Of a DNA stretch of 64,000 nucleotides, positions 16,030 through 24,690 are shown in pieces (the stretch's first letter is position 1; each line of letters opens with the position of its first letter). The stretch is from contig NZ_VFYP01000001.1 of assembly GCF_006443685.1 (NCBI RefSeq), positions 434,001 to 498,000 on the forward strand, in the 5' to 3' direction. Below the pieces are notes generated by a model. That model was given only the letters and a program-made list of their open reading frames with translations. It was not told where the DNA came from and did not search any database. The translations under genes and the position numbers were made by a program. This DNA comes from Rhizobium glycinendophyticum (GTDB lineage Bacteria; Pseudomonadota; Alphaproteobacteria; Rhizobiales; Rhizobiaceae).

Positions 16030-17091
16030 CTATTTCACCGGCCAGGTCTTGGGCCAACTGCCGGGGTCGATCTCGTCGGTTTCGCTGAACTGTTCCGGGC
16101 AGTCGCGAAAGGTTTCCTCGGAAAGCACGAGCTGCGGGCCCATGGCGCCTTCGGCCAGGCGCCACCGGCTATAGGTGCCGCAATCGCCGATACCGCGTCC
16201 CTTGAAGAAGGAGGAGAAGGTCTTGTTTGTCCAGTCATAGGCGAGGTTGAAGGCCTGGGGCGTTGCACTCGGCGCGCCGTCGACCATGGTCGGGAAGGCG
16301 AGCTGGGCGATCATGCCGAAACTGTCGACATAAGCGACATAGGGGACGTTATAGGCGCCGCTCATGCCGCAGGGGGTCACGTAGAGCGTCGTGTTGTCAT
16401 CGATCTTGTGCGACAGCGCATTGCCATTGAACATGCTCGAATCCGTGTCGGCGCAATCACTGCCTTCGGCGAAATGTGCGCGGATCGCGTCGGGCAGTTC
16501 GTCGATCGTCGCAATGTCGCTGATCGGCAGCGGCGGGTTGGGCGCCTTGTCGCCTGTGGCGTTCATCGCGTCCGTGTGGCCGATGCGGTCCTGATACTCG
16601 TCGATGAACAAGAGGCTCGCGGCCGCGCCGGCGAGCGGAAGATCGCCCTTGGCGATCTTGTCACCACGTTTCATGGTGATCGTCGCGGTCGTGCCGTTTT
16701 TCAGGCTCTCGATGAGACCGGTCCCGATGAAGTCGCCGTGGAGTTGGAAGGCATAGCTGCCGGCATCGGCCGTGACCGAGGGGGCCTTGAGTACCAATGG
16801 CGCGGCCCCGTCGACCGTAATGGTGACTTCCGGCGCGCCCTCGCTTTCGGCGACGGCACTGTCGCTCGGCGTGACCACAAGCGTCACCGGCGCTTCCGGC
16901 TTTCCGCTGCGTTGCAGCTCGAAGCCGGACAACGGGTTGTCGGAAATGAACTGCCGCATGGTGCAGGAGCGGGTCTGCGAGCAGAGAACCTGCCAGGATT
17001 TGAACTCCTTGTAGGAGCCGTCATCCGCCTGGCTAGAAAGGGTGCTGCCGACAAGGGCGGCGAGCGTGATGGTAAGTTTCAGCGCGTGCAT
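16030..17091 (-). CDS. DUF1176 domain-containing periplasmic protein
   Basis: A 353-residue exported protein of the DUF1176 family. A Sec signal peptide (ALKLTITLAALVG, cleavage near SQA-DD, about residue 22) is followed by a conserved FKSWQVLCSQTRSCTMRQ block with paired cysteines. The C-terminal part has CGTYSRWRL and ends near WPVK. DUF1176 proteins are periplasmic and of unknown function, and some are linked to invasion-associated or envelope roles. The start at 17091 is chosen for the signal peptide and a nearby GAGG. It stands alone between a tRNA and nitronate monooxygenase. Confidence 0.8.
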   Translation of the reverse strand: MHALKLTITLAALVGSTLSSQADDGSYKEFKSWQVLCSQTRSCTMRQFISDNPLSGFELQRSGKPEAPVTLVVTPSDSAVAESEGAPEVTITVDGAAPLVLKAPSVTADAGSYAFQLHGDFIGTGLIESLKNGTTATITMKRGDKIAKGDLPLAGAAASLLFIDEYQDRIGHTDAMNATGDKAPNPPLPISDIATIDELPDAIRAHFAEGSDCADTDSSMFNGNALSHKIDDNTTLYVTPCGMSGAYNVPYVAYVDSFGMIAQLAFPTMVDGAPSATPQAFNLAYDWTNKTFSSFFKGRGIGDCGTYSRWRLAEGAMGPQLVLSEETFRDCPEQFSETDEIDPGSWPKTWPVK

Positions 17092-17137
17092 GAGGTCCTC
17101 GCAAATCAGATCTGCGGGGACGCTAGCAGCGTCGGCC

Positions 17138-18097
17138 TCAGCCGCAAATCGCCTTTTTTGCGTATATATATTCGCGCTCCAGCCGGTCGACGACGGCGGC
17201 GACCGGTTCGATCGCCTTGACGACGCCGATCCCCTGACCGCAGCCCCAGATATCCTTCCAGGCCTTGGCCCCTGTCGTTGCCTTGTCGAAGTCCATTTTC
17301 GACGGGTCTGCGACCGGCAGATTGTCGGGGTCCATGCCGGCCGCAACGATCGAGGGCTTCAGGTAGTTGCCGTGGATGCCGGTGAAATAGTTGGAATAGA
17401 CAATGTCATTGGCATGGGCATCGACGATCGCCTGTTTATAGGCATCCGACGCGCGAGCCTCTGTGGTCGCGATGAAGGGCGAGCCGATATAGGCCATATC
17501 CGCGCCCATGGCCTGGGCGGCCAGCACCGCGCCGCCGTTTGCGATCGCACCTGCCAGCAGCAGCGGCCCGTCGAACCATTCACGAATTTCCTGGACAAGG
17601 GCGAACGGTGAGAGCGTGCCGGCATGGCCGCCGGCCCCGGTGGCAACCGCGATCAGGCCATCGGCACCCTTGCGGATGGCGGAATTGGCGTGGCGGTTGT
17701 TGATCACATCATGCAGCACGATGCCGCCATAGGAATGCACGGCGGCATTCACCTCCGGCACGGCGCCGAGCGAGGATATCACGATCGGCACCTTGTATTT
17801 GACGCACATCATCAGGTCGTGCTCAAGCCGCTTGTTCGACATGTGCACGATCTGGTTGACCGCGAAGGGGGCTGCCGGGCGACCCGGGTTCTTGGCATTG
17901 TGGGAGGCAAGCTCTTCCGTGATCTCGGCCAGCCACTCGTCGAGCTGCGCTTCAGGGCGGGCATTGAGCGCCGGAAACGATCCCACGATGCCGGCCTTGC
18001 ACTGCGCCAGCGTCAGCTGCGGATGCGATATGATGAAGAGCGGCGAGGCGACAACTGGCAGCCTCAGAGTGTCTTTCAGGATCGACGGCAGGGCCAT
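17138..18097 (-). CDS. Nitronate monooxygenase family FMN enzyme
   Basis: A 319-residue TIM-barrel flavoprotein of the nitronate monooxygenase/2-nitropropane dioxygenase family, which oxidises alkyl nitronates with FMN and oxygen. Class I features include LPVVASPLFIIS at the N-terminus, the GAGGHAG phosphate-binding loop around residue 155 and DMAYIGSPFIAT. The ATG at 18097 has GGGAGG about 7 nt upstream and is preferred over a GTG one codon earlier. A perfect 6-bp inverted repeat in the promoter region suggests control by a dimeric repressor. Several enzymes with this fold act on other substrates, so the substrate is uncertain. Confidence 0.85.
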   Translation of the reverse strand: MALPSILKDTLRLPVVASPLFIISHPQLTLAQCKAGIVGSFPALNARPEAQLDEWLAEITEELASHNAKNPGRPAAPFAVNQIVHMSNKRLEHDLMMCVKYKVPIVISSLGAVPEVNAAVHSYGGIVLHDVINNRHANSAIRKGADGLIAVATGAGGHAGTLSPFALVQEIREWFDGPLLLAGAIANGGAVLAAQAMGADMAYIGSPFIATTEARASDAYKQAIVDAHANDIVYSNYFTGIHGNYLKPSIVAAGMDPDNLPVADPSKMDFDKATTGAKAWKDIWGCGQGIGVVKAIEPVAAVVDRLEREYIYAKKAICG

Positions 18098-18119
18098 CAC
18101 TTCACCTCCCAGGAAGTTT

Positions 18120-18135
18120 ACGTTTACGCAAACGT
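18120..18135. promoter_or_regulatory. Palindromic operator upstream of nitronate monooxygenase
   Basis: ACGTTT-ACGC-AAACGT, perfect 6-bp arms, 23 nt upstream of the start codon. The sequence resembles sites of MerR-type regulators such as LiuR that control acyl-CoA and branched-chain catabolic genes in proteobacteria. The resemblance is from memory. Confidence 0.45.
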
Positions 18136-18346
18136 CAAATAGCAGATGAGGGGCGGGCTGAAAAGAGACGCAGATTAGGCGCGGATTCGCAAAGCTGTGG
18201 CAAGATCGATGCTCAAGGTCTCAATCCTGTGTTTATTCGTGACCATAGGAGGTTTCCGGGCTTGCCCTTGAAAAATCGAGCGTTTACCGAATCGAAACTA
18301 TGGATGCGATGTGGCAGGGGCGATCCCCGAAGGAGTATGGCGACCA

Positions 18347-19549
18347 ATGAGCGGATTGGAAACAGCCATCCGGAACGCCCTGGAGCGCTCTGACCGGGCC
18401 AATGCCGAATCACGGGCACGGGTCTATCAGTCGGCGCGCCAGGCACTCGAAACCGGTCTGCGCAAGCAGAACGTCGAGGATCCCGAAGCGATCAACCACC
18501 AGCGGCGCCGATTGGAGGCGCTGATCCATGCAATCGAGCTCGAAGAGCGTGCGCGACTTGATATGCGCGTTGAGCCGGCTGTCGAGCCGCCCGTCGTCGC
18601 AGCATCCTCCCAGACAGCGGCTGGTGATCGCCGTGTCGAGCCGCCGGTTGCACCACCAGTCTTCGGCGATCGGCCAGCCGGTCGCGTGGAACCTGGCTTT
18701 GCTGCCGACCCTGTGGACCATGCGGCCGCGGTGCCACCGGTTGACGATCGTGAGCCGGCCTTCGACGAAGACGTCGAGCCACCGAAGCCGGATCTGCGCG
18801 AAGCGCATCTGGCGGACGAGGGCCCGATGCCCGACATGCGGTCCGAGCGTGCCGTACAGCCTCGCAAGCGCAGGCGCGGCGGCGTGGCCCGGCTGATGAT
18901 CTTTACCATTTTTTTGGCAGCCCTCGGGATCGGCGCCTGGTGGGTCTACACCTCAGGGCTGTTGCTGACGGCGGAACAGCGCGACACCAGCGTTCCCAAT
19001 CCGCCGCCGCGCGCCGAGGAAGAGGACTTTGCCGGCAATGCCCAGCCGCCGGTCGAGGCGCCGAAAGGCCCACAGGCGATTGATACCCGCGGCGGCTTCA
19101 CCGACGACTGGATCAGCGTCTTCACGCCGGACCAGGTATCTGCCCTGCATGCCCGTTCCAATGCGACGGTCGACATGGTGACAGCCAGCGACGGTACGGC
19201 CGCCCGTATCGTCTCGCGCAGCGGCGATGCAGCCGGTGCGATCGAGATCACCGTGCCGGCCGACGTTCTGCAGGAACTGGCCGGCCGCACCTCGACCATT
19301 GCCTTGACGGTGCAGTCGCCGGACGACAATCCGGTGCAGATATCGGTGGAATGTGATTTTCCCCGGATGGGCGACTGCCCGCGCCATCGTTTCACCGTCA
19401 ATCCGCAGAAGCTGGACGCGCTGTTCCGTGTCACCTTCGACAGCGGCATGGCGCCCTCGACTCCGGGGCGTCTGATCGTGAACGCTGATGTGACGGGCAA
19501 GGGGAGGGGCATCAACCTCTATGCCGTTCGGGTTCTGCCGGGGCAGTGA
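18347..19549 (+). CDS. Single-pass membrane protein, rhizobial hypothetical
   Basis: A 400-residue protein. The N-terminal 85 residues are charged and helical (LERSDRANAESRARVYQ) and may form a coiled coil. A long Pro/Glu/Val-rich linker follows to about residue 180, then one membrane helix (MIFTIFLAALGIGAWWVY, about residues 183-202). The C-terminal domain of about 190 residues would lie in the periplasm and contains paired cysteines (CDFPRMGDCPRHR). The ATG at 18347 has AAGGAG 11 nt upstream. The type of tail resembles carbohydrate-binding beta domains, but I do not recognise a named family, so no function is assigned. Confidence 0.7.
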   Translation: MSGLETAIRNALERSDRANAESRARVYQSARQALETGLRKQNVEDPEAINHQRRRLEALIHAIELEERARLDMRVEPAVEPPVVAASSQTAAGDRRVEPPVAPPVFGDRPAGRVEPGFAADPVDHAAAVPPVDDREPAFDEDVEPPKPDLREAHLADEGPMPDMRSERAVQPRKRRRGGVARLMIFTIFLAALGIGAWWVYTSGLLLTAEQRDTSVPNPPPRAEEEDFAGNAQPPVEAPKGPQAIDTRGGFTDDWISVFTPDQVSALHARSNATVDMVTASDGTAARIVSRSGDAAGAIEITVPADVLQELAGRTSTIALTVQSPDDNPVQISVECDFPRMGDCPRHRFTVNPQKLDALFRVTFDSGMAPSTPGRLIVNADVTGKGRGINLYAVRVLPGQ

Positions 19550-19598
19550 TCGCCCCGGTCCTGGACCTACCGGCCGCTTTGCCTCCAAACCAACAGTC

Positions 19599-20480
19599 TC
19601 AATCGAGAAAGCCCGGGCCGCTGCCGATAATCTTTTTGTCGAGCTTGCCGATCTTGTCCTTGTCCTTGCCCTCATAGTCGAGAGACAGAAGTATGTGGCG
19701 GATCAGGTTCAGCCGCGCACGGCGCTTGTCATTGGCATGCAGCACTGTCCACGGCGCGCGCTCCGTATGGGTTTCCTTCAGCATCCGGTCGCGCTTCTGG
19801 GTGTAATCGTCCCATTTGTGCAGGGCCGCAATATCCATTGGCGACAGTTTCCAGCACTTGAGCGGATCATGCCGGCGGTCGTGGAAGCGCTTGAGTTGCA
19901 TTTCCTGCCCGGTATCCAGCCAGAACTTGAAGAAGTGGATGCCCTCCTGCTCGATCAGTTTTTCGAAGCGTGGCACCTGCTTGAGGAAGGCTTCGTACTG
20001 CTCGGGCTTGCAGAAACTCATGACCGGCTCCACGCCGGCCCGGTTGTACCAGGAGCGGTCGAACAGCACGAATTCCCCAGCTGACGGGAAATGGGAGATG
20101 TAGCGCTGGAAATACCACTGCCCCATCTCGGTCTCGGTAGGCTTGGTGAGCGCGACGACGCGGGCGGAGCGCGGGTTCATGTAAGCGAGGGTCGCGCTGA
20201 TCGCACCGCCCTTGCCGGCGGCATCCCGGCCTTCGAACAGCGCCATCACGCGCTGCCCGGTTTTCTGCATCCAGAACTGTACCTTGACTAGCTCGATCTG
20301 CAACTCCGTCAGTTCCGCCACATACGCCTTGTCCGAAAGCTTCTTGTCGTAGGGAAAGCCTCCGGACTTCAGCGCCGCGTCCTCGATCCAGTCCGGCAGC
20401 TCCGGCTGGTCGATGTCGAAGATCCGTTCCTTGCCCCGGATCTTCAAGGTAACGGCGCGGCTTTGCGTTTGTGCGTCCAT
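19599..20480 (-). CDS. ppk2: Polyphosphate kinase 2 (PPK2)
   Basis: A 293-residue PPK2, which transfers phosphate between polyphosphate and nucleoside diphosphates. Walker A is [11 protein letters not shown] at residues 83-92, Walker B is DRSWYNRAG, and the lid region is rich in Arg. The length matches single-domain class I enzymes. The ATG at 20480 has GGAGGAAG just upstream. It is divergent from phoR and shares its 205-nt promoter region, where a Pho-like repeat is visible, so polyphosphate turnover may follow phosphate status. The family is certain; direction of the reaction and nucleotide preference are not visible. Confidence 0.93.
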   Translation of the reverse strand: MDAQTQSRAVTLKIRGKERIFDIDQPELPDWIEDAALKSGGFPYDKKLSDKAYVAELTELQIELVKVQFWMQKTGQRVMALFEGRDAAGKGGAISATLAYMNPRSARVVALTKPTETEMGQWYFQRYISHFPSAGEFVLFDRSWYNRAGVEPVMSFCKPEQYEAFLKQVPRFEKLIEQEGIHFFKFWLDTGQEMQLKRFHDRRHDPLKCWKLSPMDIAALHKWDDYTQKRDRMLKETHTERAPWTVLHANDKRRARLNLIRHILLSLDYEGKDKDKIGKLDKKIIGSGPGFLD

Positions 20481-20627
20481 GATCTTCCTCCGGCCCGATC
20501 GGCTTTGTCTGTTTTCCATAATTGAGCGCAAGCGAAGATAGAGCGCAAGGCTCGGGCGCGAAGATGGGGGGCTTGGTGACGCGTGTGGGGGATAAAGCAG
20601 CACCAGCCATGGCAGGCCACCGGAACT

Positions 20628-20660
20628 TCTGTCATGAATCCCGTCTATCAGGCTTCATAG
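20628..20660 (+). promoter_or_regulatory. Possible weak Pho box upstream of phoR
   Basis: CTGTCATGAAT matches the Pho half-site well. The two following 11-bp units (CCCGTCTATCA, GGCTTCATAGG) match poorly. It ends 25 nt before the phoR start and would fit PhoB autoregulation. Confidence 0.35.
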
Positions 20661-20685
20661 GATTGAAACGCGAGGTGCATCGCAG

Positions 20686-21933
20686 GTGGCAGACAACGGG
20701 CAGAGCAGCGGCTGGCGCCGTTCCCTGAGGCACATTCTGTCGCGCTGGTTCGCCATCGTCGTTTCGGGGCTGATGGCCCTGGCCGCCTGGTATTCCGGCG
20801 CGGCTGCCAGTTATTCCCTCGTCCTTTTCGCTTTGTTCATTGGCATGGTGATGGTGCTTGATCCGCCGGGCGAAGAGAAAGCAGGCCCGACGATCTCGAT
20901 CCCGCAGCCGGCCCTGCCGGCCGATCCGCTGCCGTCGATTTGCGCCTCGATCGAGGCGCTCGACATGCCGGTCTTGGTGATGGGGTCGCAAGCAGACTTG
21001 CTGGCTCAGAATGCGGCGGCCGAGCGCGCCTTTGGTGACCTGGGCGAGGGGCGGCACGTCTCCGCCCGCTGGCGATCCCCGGGCATTCTCGACATGATAA
21101 GGGAGACAATCGACACGGGTTTGCCGAACCAGATCGAGCATTCCGAGCGTCTGCCGTCGGAACGCGTTTATATCGTGCGCGTCGCACCGGTTCAGGCGGA
21201 TGCGCGGCAACTGTTTCTCCTGTCCTTCCGCGATATCTCCGAGCTACGTCGCCTCGATCGCATGCGCAGCGATTTCGTCGCCAATGCCAGCCATGAGTTG
21301 CGCACGCCGCTCGCCTCTCTTCGAGGTTTTATCGAGACGATGCAGGGTCCGGCGAAGGACGACGCCAAGGCCAAGGAACGTTTCCTGGCCATCATGCTCG
21401 ATCAAGCGAACCGTATGAGCCGTCTCGTGGACGATCTCCTGTCACTCTCGCGGCTTGAACTGAAGGCGCATCTGCCGCCCGACCAGATGGTCGATCTGAA
21501 GCCGGTGCTGGGCCATGTGCGCGACAGCCTTGCGCCTCTGGCGGCGGACCTCGGCGTCGAGATCCGCCTCGACCTGCCGGATGATAAGATCGAGGTCATG
21601 GGCGACCGGGACGAACTCGTCGAGGTCTTCGAAAACCTCATGGAGAATGCCTGTAAATATGGTCAGGAGGGCAAGGTGGTCGATGTGGTGCTGCGCCGCG
21701 AGCCGGGTGTGGGGACGGAAGTGCGCGTCCGCGATCGCGGCCCGGGCATCCCCGCCGAGCATGTTCCACGCCTGACGGAGCGCTTCTACCGGGTCAATGT
21801 CGAAGACAGTCGGTCGAAAAAGGGCACCGGTCTGGGACTCGCCATCGTCAAACATATCCTCACCCGCCATCGCGCCCGCCTGATTGTGAAGTCGGAGCTG
21901 GGCGTCGGCAGCGAGTTTACCGTCAGATTTTGA
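20686..21933 (+). CDS. phoR: Phosphate regulon sensor histidine kinase PhoR
   Basis: A 415-residue membrane histidine kinase, partner of PhoB encoded at the end of this cluster. Two hydrophobic segments lie at about residues 20-60, then a PAS-like domain, a HisKA domain with NASHELRTPL (His203), and an HATPase with N box ENACKYG and G boxes DRGPGIP and KGTGLGLAIV. PhoR senses phosphate through the Pst complex and PhoU. The start is a GTG at 20686, the best available just before the charged N-terminus. Gene order phoR-pstSCAB-phoU-phoB is typical of rhizobia. Confidence 0.95.
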   Translation: MADNGQSSGWRRSLRHILSRWFAIVVSGLMALAAWYSGAAASYSLVLFALFIGMVMVLDPPGEEKAGPTISIPQPALPADPLPSICASIEALDMPVLVMGSQADLLAQNAAAERAFGDLGEGRHVSARWRSPGILDMIRETIDTGLPNQIEHSERLPSERVYIVRVAPVQADARQLFLLSFRDISELRRLDRMRSDFVANASHELRTPLASLRGFIETMQGPAKDDAKAKERFLAIMLDQANRMSRLVDDLLSLSRLELKAHLPPDQMVDLKPVLGHVRDSLAPLAADLGVEIRLDLPDDKIEVMGDRDELVEVFENLMENACKYGQEGKVVDVVLRREPGVGTEVRVRDRGPGIPAEHVPRLTERFYRVNVEDSRSKKGTGLGLAIVKHILTRHRARLIVKSELGVGSEFTVRF

Positions 21934-21994
21934 CATAAAACCTCCACCTCCTGTGATGGCGTTGAAAATTCATCAGTGTTTTCAGTCGGATGAA

Positions 21995-22027
21995 TTGTCA
22001 CAAATGTTTCATTCAACTGACATAAAA
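21995..22027 (+). promoter_or_regulatory. PhoB box (three 11-bp repeats) of pstS
   Basis: Three in-phase 11-bp repeats: TTGTCACAAAT, GTTTCATTCAA and CTGACATAAAA. This is the tandem arrangement bound by PhoB dimers. A TATGAA at about 22045 could be the -10. The box lies about 95 nt upstream of pstS and explains phosphate-starvation control of the whole operon. Confidence 0.8.
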
Positions 22028-22122
22028 GCGTGAGCTGAGAGCCGCTATGAACGCAGCTGCCGGTGCTTGGCAGACGCCGCACACGGCCGCAAAGACACAC
22101 AAGCCCATTCCGGGAGATGACT

Positions 22123-23163
22123 ATGACCGCTCTGAAACTTTCCCTTGCTGCCTTGGCGGCCACCGTGGCCTTCGCCGGCGCAGCAATCGCCCGCGACCAG
22201 ATCCAGATCGCAGGCTCCTCCACCGTTCTGCCGTACGCTTCGATCGTTGCTGAGGCCTTCGGCGAAAACTTCGACTTCGGCACCCCGGTCGTTGAAGGCG
22301 GCGGCTCCGGCGCCGGCCGTAAGAAGCTCTGCGAAGGCGTGGGTGAAAACACCATCGACATCGCAAACTCTTCGTCGCGCATCAGCAAGTCCGACATCGA
22401 GCTCTGCAAGACCAATGGCGTGACCGACATCCAGGAAGTCCGCATCGGTTACGACGGCATCGTCTTCGCCTCTGAAATCAGCGGCCCGGAATATGCCTTC
22501 ACCGCAGCCGACTGGCACAGCGCTCTTGCAGCTCAGGTCGTCAAGGACGGCAAGCTGGTCGACAACCCGTACAAGAACTGGAACGAGATCCGCGCCGACC
22601 TGCCGGCTCAGCCGATCCTCGCCTTCATCCCGGGCACCAAGCACGGCACCCGCGAAGTCTTCGACGTGAAGGTCATCGAAGCCGGCTGCGAAAAGGACGG
22701 CACGATGGAAGCCATTCTCGCTTCCAACGGCGGTGACAAGGATGCGGCGAAGAAGGCGTGCAACGTCCTGCGCACCGACGGCGTATCGGTTGACATCGAC
22801 GGTGACTATCCGGAAACGCTCGCCCGTATCGCCGCCAACAAGAACGCCATCGGCGTCTTCGGCCTGTCCTTCTACCAGAACAACACCGACAAGCTGCGTG
22901 TTGCCACCATGGAAGGCGTCGTCCCGTCCGTTGAAACCATCGCCAAGGGCGAATACCCGGTTTCTCGTCCGCTCTACTTCTACGTCAAGAACGCCCACCT
23001 CGACGTTATCCCGGGTCTCCAGGAATACGTAGAGTTCTTCGTTTCTGACGAAATCGCCGGCCCGAACGGCCCGCTCGCCGCTTATGGTCTGGTTTCGGAT
23101 CCGGAACTGGCCAAGACGCAGGCAGCCGTCAAGGCTCGCACGCCGATGGCGCCGCTGAACTAA
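22123..23163 (+). CDS. pstS: Phosphate ABC transporter substrate-binding protein PstS
   Basis: A 346-residue periplasmic phosphate-binding protein. A Sec signal peptide (residues 1-22, ending GAAIA) precedes IAGSSTVLPY, the phosphate-binding loop of PstS, and GGGSGAGRKKLCEG. The ATG at 22123 is preferred over one two codons earlier, because GGGAG at 22112-22116 would be in direct contact with the earlier one. Codon use is strongly biased, which suggests high expression. It is the first pst gene after the Pho box, and a strong hairpin separates it from pstC. Confidence 0.95.
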   Translation: MTALKLSLAALAATVAFAGAAIARDQIQIAGSSTVLPYASIVAEAFGENFDFGTPVVEGGGSGAGRKKLCEGVGENTIDIANSSSRISKSDIELCKTNGVTDIQEVRIGYDGIVFASEISGPEYAFTAADWHSALAAQVVKDGKLVDNPYKNWNEIRADLPAQPILAFIPGTKHGTREVFDVKVIEAGCEKDGTMEAILASNGGDKDAAKKACNVLRTDGVSVDIDGDYPETLARIAANKNAIGVFGLSFYQNNTDKLRVATMEGVVPSVETIAKGEYPVSRPLYFYVKNAHLDVIPGLQEYVEFFVSDEIAGPNGPLAAYGLVSDPELAKTQAAVKARTPMAPLN

Positions 23164-23174
23164 GTCTCGAGTTG

Positions 23175-23207
23175 ACCGGCGGCACTCAAGTGCCGCCGGT
23201 TTCCGTT
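23175..23207 (+). terminator. Hairpin between pstS and pstC (partial terminator)
   Basis: An 11-bp perfect stem (23175-23185 with 23190-23200) closes a TCAA loop and is followed by TTTCCGTTT. It can stop some transcripts after pstS and protect the pstS mRNA 3' end, giving more binding protein than permease. The interrupted T-run predicts partial termination. Confidence 0.65.
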
Positions 23208-23229
23208 TCCAGGAGCATGGCGGGGCAAA

Positions 23230-24690
23230 ATGGACGTGAGTATCATCATCCTGGGCGTATTGGCCCTTGCGGCGATCGGTTACGCGCTGGGGCGCCGACG
23301 GGCGATGTCCCTCTCGGCCGAACGCGGCAGAAAGCTGCATTCTCTTCCCGGTTTCTACGGTCAGACGGTCGCCCTGATTACCGCCGTCCCGGCGCTGATC
23401 CTGCTGATGCTCTGGCTGACCCTGCAGCATCCGATCATCGATGGCCGGATCAGTGGCATGATCACGGACGCCTCCGTGCCGGAAGGCGGCGCGCACAGTC
23501 TCGTGATGGCGGATGTCCGCCGCATTGGTGATGGTCTTGCTGTTCTGCGCGAAGCCGATGCGAAGGCGGGTGCCGATGTCGACATCAAGGCTCTCGACGC
23601 CGACAACATTCGCAGCCGCCTTGCCGGTGCTGGCATTGCGCTCGGTGCCGATGTCCCGGCCGAGGTTTTCGAGGCCGCCAAGGCATACCGCGCGGACATC
23701 GATTTCAGCCAGCTCCTGATGACCATCGCGGTCTTGGCGCTTGCGATTGGCGCGCTGCCGCTCGCCTATATCCGCATCGATCCCGAACTTCGGGCGCGCA
23801 ACATCAGCGAGAGCTTCGTCAAGGCGATCTTGATGATCTCCTCGCTCGTGGCGATCATGACCACGGTTGGCATCGTCGGTTCGCTGGTCGTCGAAACCTA
23901 TGTCTTCTTCACCATCTATCCGGCCCAGGACTTCTTCTTCTCGACCGTCTGGAACCCGCAGTTCCGCGGTGGATCCGACCTCGGTATCCTGCCGCTGCTA
24001 TGGGGCACCTTCTACGTCTCGCTGATCTCGCTGATCATCGCCGTTCCGATCGGCCTGATGATCGCGGTGTTCCTGTCGGAATATGCCGGCCCGAAGACCC
24101 GCAGCATCGTCAAGCCGGCGATCGAAATGCTGGCCGGTATCCCGACCATCGTCTACGGTCTCTTCGCACTCGTTACGGTCGGCCCTTTCCTGCGCGACTG
24201 GCTGGCCCAGCCGCTCGGCCTCGGAAGTTCGTCCTCGTCCGTTCTGACGGCTGGCCTCGTGATGGGCGTGATGATCATCCCCTTCGTCTCCTCGCTGTCG
24301 GACGACATCATCAATGCCGTTCCCCAGGCGCTGCGTGACGGTTCTTATGCACTGGGTTCCACCCAGTCGGAGACGATCAAGCAGGTCGTCCTGCCGGCCG
24401 CTCTTCCGGGCATTGTCGGCGCCGTCCTGCTCGCCGCCAGCCGCGCGATCGGCGAGACCATGATCGTCGTGCTCGGGGCAGGGGCCTCGGCGAAGCTCGA
24501 TCTCAATCCTTTCGAGGCGATGACGACGGTGACGGTCAAGATCGTCAGCCAGCTGACTGGGGATACCGAATTTGCAAGCCCCGAGACCCTGGTTGCCTTC
24601 GCGCTCGGCCTCACCCTTTTCGTCATCACGCTCCTCCTGAACGTGATCGCCCTCTACATTGTCCGTAAGTACCGGGAGCAGTACGAATGA
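23230..24690 (+). CDS. pstC: Phosphate ABC transporter permease PstC
   Basis: A 486-residue inner-membrane permease. It is longer than the E. coli protein (about 320) because of an N-terminal extension with an extra helix (residues 1-75) and a periplasmic region. The C-terminal half is the standard permease, with SEYAGPKTRSIVKPAIEMLAG and the EAA loop around DGSYALGSTQSETI. Long PstC forms are usual in alphaproteobacteria. The ATG at 23230 lies 18 nt after AGGAG. The stop overlaps the pstA start by 4 nt (ATGA). Confidence 0.93.
   Translation: MDVSIIILGVLALAAIGYALGRRRAMSLSAERGRKLHSLPGFYGQTVALITAVPALILLMLWLTLQHPIIDGRISGMITDASVPEGGAHSLVMADVRRIGDGLAVLREADAKAGADVDIKALDADNIRSRLAGAGIALGADVPAEVFEAAKAYRADIDFSQLLMTIAVLALAIGALPLAYIRIDPELRARNISESFVKAILMISSLVAIMTTVGIVGSLVVETYVFFTIYPAQDFFFSTVWNPQFRGGSDLGILPLLWGTFYVSLISLIIAVPIGLMIAVFLSEYAGPKTRSIVKPAIEMLAGIPTIVYGLFALVTVGPFLRDWLAQPLGLGSSSSSVLTAGLVMGVMIIPFVSSLSDDIINAVPQALRDGSYALGSTQSETIKQVVLPAALPGIVGAVLLAASRAIGETMIVVLGAGASAKLDLNPFEAMTTVTVKIVSQLTGDTEFASPETLVAFALGLTLFVITLLLNVIALYIVRKYREQYE

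Noticed and set aside
15944..16165. Minus-strand frame continuing past the DUF1176 stop
   Set aside because: The last part looks protein-like, but the DUF1176 C-terminus is complete at 16030 and the frame has no start with an SD.
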